DNA from: Puffinus mauretanicus
Lineage: Eukaryota > Chordata > Aves > Procellariiformes > Procellariidae
DNA length: 64,000 bases
Direction: 5' to 3'
Assembly: GCA_023333565.1 (NCBI GenBank)
Contig: JAJKFH010000209.1
Coordinates: 2,434,001 to 2,498,000, forward strand
This document shows, piece after piece, positions 56,641 to 64,000 of the stretch. Position 1 is the first letter of the stretch; each line of letters opens with the position of its first letter. A model generated the notes under the pieces. It was not told where the DNA came from. It worked only from the letters and a program-made list of their open reading frames with translations, and searched no databases. A program made the position numbers and the translations under genes.

Positions 56641-59600
56641 GAACATGCCTCACAACAAATGTCAAGAGTTAAGAATGAGCAGTAGGATTTGATTTACACT
56701 ATGCAAATAGAAACTTAGAAAGATTCAATGAACAAGATATTAACTTCCAGATGTAAGTCCCAGGCAAAAATTCCAGAACTATAGTCCATTCCTGCCTCAG
56801 GATGGTGCCCTATGATATGCTATATAATCATATCATATAATGATATGATATATAATATATACCAGGGTAGGTCAGCATAGTAGATTCACTGGAGAATAAC
56901 AGTTTTGTTCCCATCTAGGGAAAATCTAGGGCCTGATCTTGGGAACAGTCACTGAAATAACTGACTTGCACATCTATGAACAAAGTTGCTCTTATGAGCA
57001 AAGTTGCTCTGTGTTTTTAGTACCAAGTGTAAAACTGGATGTGTCAAAGGCAAAAATGCACTGGATGATGTACTGGAAACAGTTGATTCTCAGCACCCCA
57101 ACTCTAAAGTCATGCTAAAAATATTTCCAGGGATATTCACAGATGGCCGACAGATATCTAATTGCCTGTTAGTATAAGGACATGCAGAGGAGCATATTTC
57201 CAGCTCTTCATCATCAGAAAGTGATTGAGACAATGTCCTAAATTCCAGTGATACAGCTGGAATGGATGCAAATGGAGGACCCAACGTGTATGAATCATAC
57301 CACCAGCCAAATCCCGACTCTTCACTCAGTTTGTTCAGTTCCTTTTCAGGCAAAGTTCCCGTTTACTTTAATGTGACTACTTTCACAAGGGAAGGTCATA
57401 AGTGCAAGGGTCATTGCACTGCTCCTAAAGATAGATCATGGCCCTAAATTACACATTTATCAGAGAGCTGATAGGTAACAGGTGACGTAACACAGCTGAT
57501 TGAAGAAGACATTTTTTGGCAAAAGAAATTAAATGGAGTGAATTTACTTTATGGATCAAAACCAAGTAAAGCACAGGAGACCTACTGAAGAATAGATGTT
57601 TTCATTATTGAATGCTTCTGCTAACCAGAATGTAACACACAACCTGCACAAGAACAAGCTAAATTCTTCGTTACTCAGAGAAGATCAACTAACTCCATTG
57701 GGATTGCTTCTAAAAATGGTAATTTTAGATGATTTAGAAGCATTTAGCTGACACCAAAAACTCTCCTTAGATTTTAAGGACCCAGAAGAGTTATGTATAG
57801 CAATCCTAAGATGGAATACCTGAAGCAGCTAGATAAACCATCTATAACAAATGTGTACTGTCAAAGTAAAAGCAACCAGGAAATCTGGCCACATCATGGA
57901 TTTCCAAGCCTCAAGCTTAGGAAGATGGAGACACCAAGGAGCTATTTGCTCTGCTAAGCGCATGTAGTGTGGTTTCCAGAAGAGGCTAGCACCAAAAGGG
58001 AATGGAACTTGCTGGAAGTATGTTTAACGGTTGGTTTGGGAACAGAGACCTGCAATTTTAACTGCTGCCAGTGGAAGCCTTAGTCGATGCTGTTCTTCCT
58101 TGTTCTGCAGCTATTTACCTATGTACAGATATGTATATACCTGTCAGAGCAGTACTGCTGTTAGGAAGGGAGACTAAAGCAGTCATTCCAGAGTGTTAGA
58201 GTCTGGTAAAAACTGAGACTTGTGCAGAAAGGGATTTGTGATTTTCAGAAAGAAAGGATGTGACAGCACAATATTTGCTGAGGATGCTCAGCTTTGGAAT
58301 GATATGGGCAGAAGGGACTATGAGTATGCAATTTGGCTGAGGGTACACAGTGTGATGGACCAAGATTACACTTCTTTCCTTGGCTGTACCTGTCTCCCAG
58401 GTCGCAGACATCTCCAACACCAGGGCTTCTAGCCTTGCTCTGAGCAGGTCTCATCAATAAGGATTTGAAACTGCCTATAGCATCCAGTGACTCATCTTAC
58501 GTGATGACAGAGCTTAGCCAGGCTTAGCAACAGTGGAAAGTTGTCTTTTTTTTTTTTTTTTTTACAGACAAGATTTTTGAGACTACCATCTACCCCTCTG
58601 CTCACAGATCCCTGTTCAGAGCCCACTGACCATCCATTTCACAGATCTCACCGCAGGGTGCTTCAGTTTTGAAAACTGCTCAGTTCCCACAGTGATTCTA
58701 TTCCTAGCATGTGAACATCATAGCTGCAGCATTCTTCCTGGTGGACGTCCCTCAGAGCATATGATGTTTTTAAGCAAAGATGGAGACCTGAGAACCACAA
58801 TCAAATGATCAGATGTGAACTTACAAGATTGTCCTTAGGAGGAAGTATAATGCAGGAAAGCAACCTGCTGATTTTAGAACCATAACATTTATGATATTTG
58901 TGTTGCAAGGCAAAACTCTGCATAACCAGACATTGGGTAATGTAGATTCACTGGAAGCTGTGCTATCCATGTCTAACCGTTTACCTCCCTATTACGCTGC
59001 AATAATCATGTTACCCAGGGACCGGCCTCCTGGAAGTACAGGCAGGCTTTGTGTGATAGATTGCTGATATTCATGCAGAAAAGCAAGACCACCAAACCTT
59101 TGCACTTGTCAATATTTGTACTCCAGCAGTTGGTGACTAATGGCTTAACACATTGATTCTTGTTGCCACCCTCCCCCTGTCTTCCAGGAAAAATAAGATT
59201 TAGTTTCCCAACTCAGGGGATTAGAAAAAAATAAAAAAATGCAGCCCAGCCCCAGCCTCCAAAATAAATATTCTTTATTCTCACAAAGTCCTTTACATCC
59301 AAATACATCCCAGGCTTTTATTAAAAACAAAAACAAAACCAAAAAAACCCCACCCACCACCAGCAACAAACCCAGCAAGGACAGTGATGTCTATTTTAGA
59401 GGCAAAGCCTTAGTGTTTTGCCTGAGTTCACACAGGAGATTTCTACTTGACTTGGAACCAGAGCCCAAGACTTCCAGACTCGCATTTCAGTAGCCTTTCA
59501 GCTAGATCAGTACAGCCTACCTAGCACTTCCCCACCCAACTCTTGCCTGCAGGTGTTTGCATCCAACTTGCAACCACTTCTTGGCAGAGGTGGGGAGGGG

Positions 59601-62600
59601 AGGTTCAAGCAACACACTTAGGAGCGAAGTATCACCTCCTACATCTCTGAATAGCATTGCACCAACTTAGAGGAGCTGCCTCTCACCACTTCCACTTAAG
59701 TAAATGATGCAGTAAACACAAACCAAATTCATCCTGTGTATGAGCATGGTCAGCACAGACATACTTCTGCAAAACAGCCTGCCAAGGGTCAAAGGCCCAG
59801 AGTTCAACTCCTTTGACTACCAAGGTCAGGCCAGCTGGTCTTCTCTACCCACTAAGCTTAGCATATATTGTTACAGATCATTTACTCCTCTTGTTTATGA
59901 AAATGGCTGTTTTTATTAAGTAGGAACTCTCTTCTTGGCAAAACCAAACAGACCTGTAATGCATTAAGCAGGCAGTCACATTTCATGCTATGCGAGGGTG
60001 GAACTCACCGATAATTAAATTTCGATTTCCTTAACAAATCTCTGAAAGCATGCAGTTTCAGTTTCACATTTTATAGCTCTCTGTTTGAAAAGAGAGGGGA
60101 AAAAAATAGAGATGGGAACCGGAAAATGAACATGGCCCAAGGAATCATTAAATTCTCTTATGCCGTGAGTTTTCTGCCAAGGCTATCCACAGAAATAGAA
60201 GCAAAGGAAGGACATTGGTAGTGAAGTGGTGCTTCTGCAGACTCCCCCTTTAAAAAATTGGCTCTGCCAAGAGTCCTTAGCACAATTCTTAGTTTATGGC
60301 AAGATTATGGCAAGGTTACAGCAAGAATACCGCATGTCCTTCAGCTCAAGGGTCCCATTTCTTAGGCCTGGTACTGCCGAGAGATCCTGTGTGAAACCTC
60401 TTCCCCTGGCCCACACACAGTCCCAGAGATGGCTGACGCATTTCTCATAACAAGGGTCCAGGTAAAATCCACAGATGTTAGAAGCCAGAACTGGAACTCA
60501 GAACAACCATCTTCTTCAACAGTATCTTCAGCACTGGGCTGCAGTAGAACAGATTTTCAGCCTACATATATTTCTTCATATGCAATCATTTGCTTACTTA
60601 ATTGTCTGTCATAATTACCTTTACAAATGCACTTACACAAGCATAAACCAAAAAGGCTACTTAATTTTGTTAATGAAAATTTTCCTCCAATAAAAAATTG
60701 ATCTTGCAACAGAAATGTGTTTTCTTTCTTTCTTTGTGGAAAACAAAGAATCTTTCAAAGAAAAGATTTGCCAATTTTTGCTGGAAATAACTTTTCCGAA
60801 GTTTAGGTAAAATAAATTTACAAATCAGTATTCTGGCTCAAAACTTACCCAAAATCTGAGGTTTTGGGGAGGATGCCTTTACAGAAAATGACCAGAATAC
60901 ATAGGATTGTGACTCCTTTCCTTTTCCTATTATTTTTAAAAGGTTTTCTATAGAAATCACTTAAAGATTTGCCACAAACATAATGCCTGTGAGTATATCG
61001 GCCACATCCCTCAGTGAACCACAAGGACATTGCTACTCCTAATGCTAAACTTACGGCTTTTAAGATAGACACCTTAAACTAGAAACAGCAACATTTAGCT
61101 AAAAGTCCTCTGCATGAACTGCAAAGATCTGGTCAGATAGCACAGTGAAACAACTAAGTTATGTGAAGTGGCAGAAAGCCGTTGGTCAGACTCCAAGATG
61201 ATAGGGTGCTTCAGTTAAAAAACAAAATACCTGACCACTTGAGCTGTTACAAGATATTGCCAAAATAAACCACAATTATTTATTCAGATGATGTTCCTTG
61301 GCTTTCCTTTCAGGAAAACTGCCAGAAAATAAATGAAGTATTCACTGAATCAACAACCCAGAAAAGACACTTAAAGAAAGGTCTGAAGTCAGAATATGCA
61401 ACACGCTTCATTTAACTAAGCAATATAGTTAGAGAAAGACTTGTTTTTCTTTAGCTCGCTGAGATTGCTTCTTACCATTTAAAATTTAACACGTTTATTT
61501 AGAATGTAAACAATTAAATAGTGCAGTGAATTATGCCACTAAGAAGAAAAGGCACCCAAAATAATCTTTTTATTTCCACTTATGAGAAATATTTTCCTCT
61601 CCAATTTCTCTCTTTCTTATCAGAGCTACTTGGCCAGTTGAGCCTTTAGCAATTTTGCCATATGATTTATTGTACACAGGGTGGTCATTACCTTTTTACT
61701 GTCTGGGTTTTTTTCTTTAAACACGTACCTAAGAGACTGGGCTCTGGGCTCTCTGCAATAAATATGAATAGGGGGCAGTGGTTTGGGGTTCATCAGCCAT
61801 CATCAGTGTGGGAACACACAACGTCAAAAGCCGGACAGCTAACAACCACTGCCTTGCATGGGAAATGTATGGGAATACTCGAAGACTGACTTGCCTTGGG
61901 CCACCTTCTGGGAGATGGGCACCACTGGAAACCAGGTCCCCCGTCCTTTGCTGTTGGGATCCATCAGCTTTGTCAGAATTCAGGCAAGAAGTACAGGGGA
62001 GGCTGTGGGAAGGGTGACATGGTGGCGGTGACAACCGCCAAGTGGGGAGGGTCATTTAAAGAAGGGCACACAGTATCTCAGGATATAAGACCTGAGAGCC
62101 CACGACACGCCTGCTTTTAACTGCCATGTGTGTGTCGCCGTATGCTTGAAATAAAACAGTCACTGAAACAGAAAGATAATACGCCCAGTTGCTGCACGAG
62201 TAACTGCTATAGTGTTAAAATACTTTCTGGCTAAAATCATTTAACTGATACATCTGACAGGATAACCTGTTTCTTAATGCCTAAAGCCTGACTAATGAAA
62301 ACCATATGAAGACAAGTTAAATTACAATGTACCCTGTCTACAGTTTACGTGTTAGTTAAGTAGATTAGCGCATACCTACAAAAATAGTGACATAACTCTC
62401 TCCCCCTACCTTTTTCCCGAGGAGGTGTATACCTTTGGCACAACTGATATAACCCTGTACATGATTTTCAGTAACTGTCTGGTGTCAAATGAAACGCACA
62501 AAATTCTCTCGTTGAACCCGACTAACATTTGGGTCTAAAGCACTCCAAATGAAGTGTGAGCCAATTTCTCTGTAAAAGACCTATTAACAATGAGAGAAAA

Positions 62601-64000
62601 CATGAATAGAGAAGTTCTGAAGAACCCTAACTTGCTTTCTGTTGCTACGGGATACACTTCCTTGGTCTACCCCCATGTTCTCAGCAAGTCGGACTCACAA
62701 GAAGCCCGGCTTTCAGTAAATAATGAAAGCCCTACACTGCTGAAAACAATGTAAGAAGGGTTAAAAATCAAATCAAAACAAATAACATGCAAATGAAATA
62801 TTACTTTATACATCTAGTTCCAGACACTAGGTAGGGTGCTTTACTACTGAAGTGCTCTCTATAGGCTACATAATGCACCTGGAAAATGGATGTTGAGACA
62901 GACTGGATGTTGTTGTTCCAAACAAGTGATGTTTTTACTGCTCTGCTCCCCCTTCTATTGAGCCCAAACAGCTCCTTGCTATTTGTGTCCCTTTTTTTCT
63001 TATTTTCTTTTTCTCTGCAGCAAATGCCACTGCCAAATATTTTTTCTCCCACGATATCTCCCTGTGCCTCTCACTTTTCATAACCTCTACTTGTTACATG
63101 GAATGGTTTCAGAGACACAGAGCTTAAGGCCAGAACTTACCCAAGTGACTTCCACTTTCGGATGTCTCCATACGGGGTGTCTGAAACCAGTGACATCTTG
63201 GGGATTGAGTTTTTGGTTCCCACGAAGTTCAGAGAAAGCTATTGGTGTCAGAACTTCTAAAATTAGGAATTACTTCTGAAAATTTTCACTAATCCGCTTT
63301 ATCCTAAAGGTCACTGTGGGAGGCAAATGCAAAATCCTAATGCTGGTTTTGGCATTTGCTGGACAGATTACAGATGAAAGCCATAACCTCCTTGTTCTTC
63401 CATATATGCTTACATATATGCTTACCTATTTTGTGCCCGTAATTGCAAGATGCTCTCCCTCACTGTGTTTTGCTCCCACCAGCATGACCACTGGAATGAC
63501 TGGCTCTGGATTTCCTATTGTATTTTGCTGAAACTATTCACATGAGTGAAGACATGCATGAGTTCAGAGGCTGACCTTAACCAACCAATTCAAATAACTT
63601 CAATTATGTAGGCTACGTCCTCCAAAATGCACAAAATGTCTGCATTTTAAAACCAATATGAACATGCAACTGAATTATTACCTATATTATTATCTGTATA
63701 CTCTATAGATTAGTAATCAAAATATACAACTTGAAAATCTCAGACAATTACACAAGAGAAGCAGTCCATTGTAGTAAATGAGGAAAAAAATACCGAGTAG
63801 GATTTTCATCACTTGTTCACCTGAAAAGCAGGTTAAGGGAAATTTTTCCACTATTTTCAGAAGGTTGTATGCAGAGCTATTAATCCTCTGACTCACAAGT
63901 CAGTAAAAGGTCAGTGGTCTTTTCATGTACACACACTAACAATTATATTATAACAAAGTTAAAAGAAAATCCCCATTGGGGCAGCATAATAAAAACCGGA
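56641..64000. other. Upstream intergenic region to window end, no gene recognised
   Basis: AT-rich. It holds a TA-rich palindromic stretch at about 56816-56862, an 18-bp near-perfect tandem duplication at about 56977-57012, a poly-T run near 58544-58563, an A-rich stretch near 59321-59352 and a CTTT repeat near 60721-60735. One minus-strand open frame at 57090-57353 has protein-like composition but no recognised family. No confident exon. Confidence 0.55.
56816..56862. repeat. TA-rich imperfect palindrome
   Basis: Repeated ATATCATA/TATGATAT arms able to form a hairpin; low complexity. Confidence 0.6.

Overview
This is vertebrate nuclear DNA, most likely from a bird. It holds one spliced protein gene with GT-AG introns and a CpG-island promoter, surrounded by AT-rich non-coding DNA. 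The interspersed repeats that can be recognised are CR1 LINE fragments of avian type, with 3' ends built on ATTCTGTGG/ATTCTATGA-like octamers. Species cannot be fixed from the sequence alone.

The only gene supported is EGLN3 (PHD3, a HIF prolyl hydroxylase) on the minus strand. All five coding exons are intact: 33039-32683, 11227-11108, 9180-9044, 8347-8274 and 6878-6841. Spliced, they give 726 nt, or 241 codons plus a stop, with no frameshift. The Fe(II) ligands (His135, Asp137, His196) and the 2-oxoglutarate-binding Arg205 are all present. Intron 1 is about 21.5 kb; introns 2 to 4 are 1.9, 0.7 and 1.4 kb. The 3' UTR probably ends at one of several poly(A) signals between about 5.3 and 3.1 kb.

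Layout from low to high coordinate: 1 to about 3.1 kb is DNA downstream of the gene with no recognised gene. About 3.1 to 33.3 kb is the EGLN3 transcription unit. A CpG island covers about 32.1 to 33.85 kb, and a second CpG-rich block lies at 34.48-34.86 kb. From 34.9 to 64 kb is a gene-poor upstream flank with no convincing coding exon and three CR1 fragments at 48.8-49.3, 55.0-55.15 and 56.46-56.64 kb. One more, RT-bearing CR1 fragment sits in intron 1 at about 12.3-13.1 kb.

The promoter and intron 1 carry several hypoxia-response-element cores (A/GCGTG), as expected for a gene induced by HIF as part of a negative feedback loop. The most notable is a paired site at 19518-19532, about 13.8 kb downstream of the inferred start site. 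I found no evidence of an undescribed biological system. The points worth following up are regulatory.
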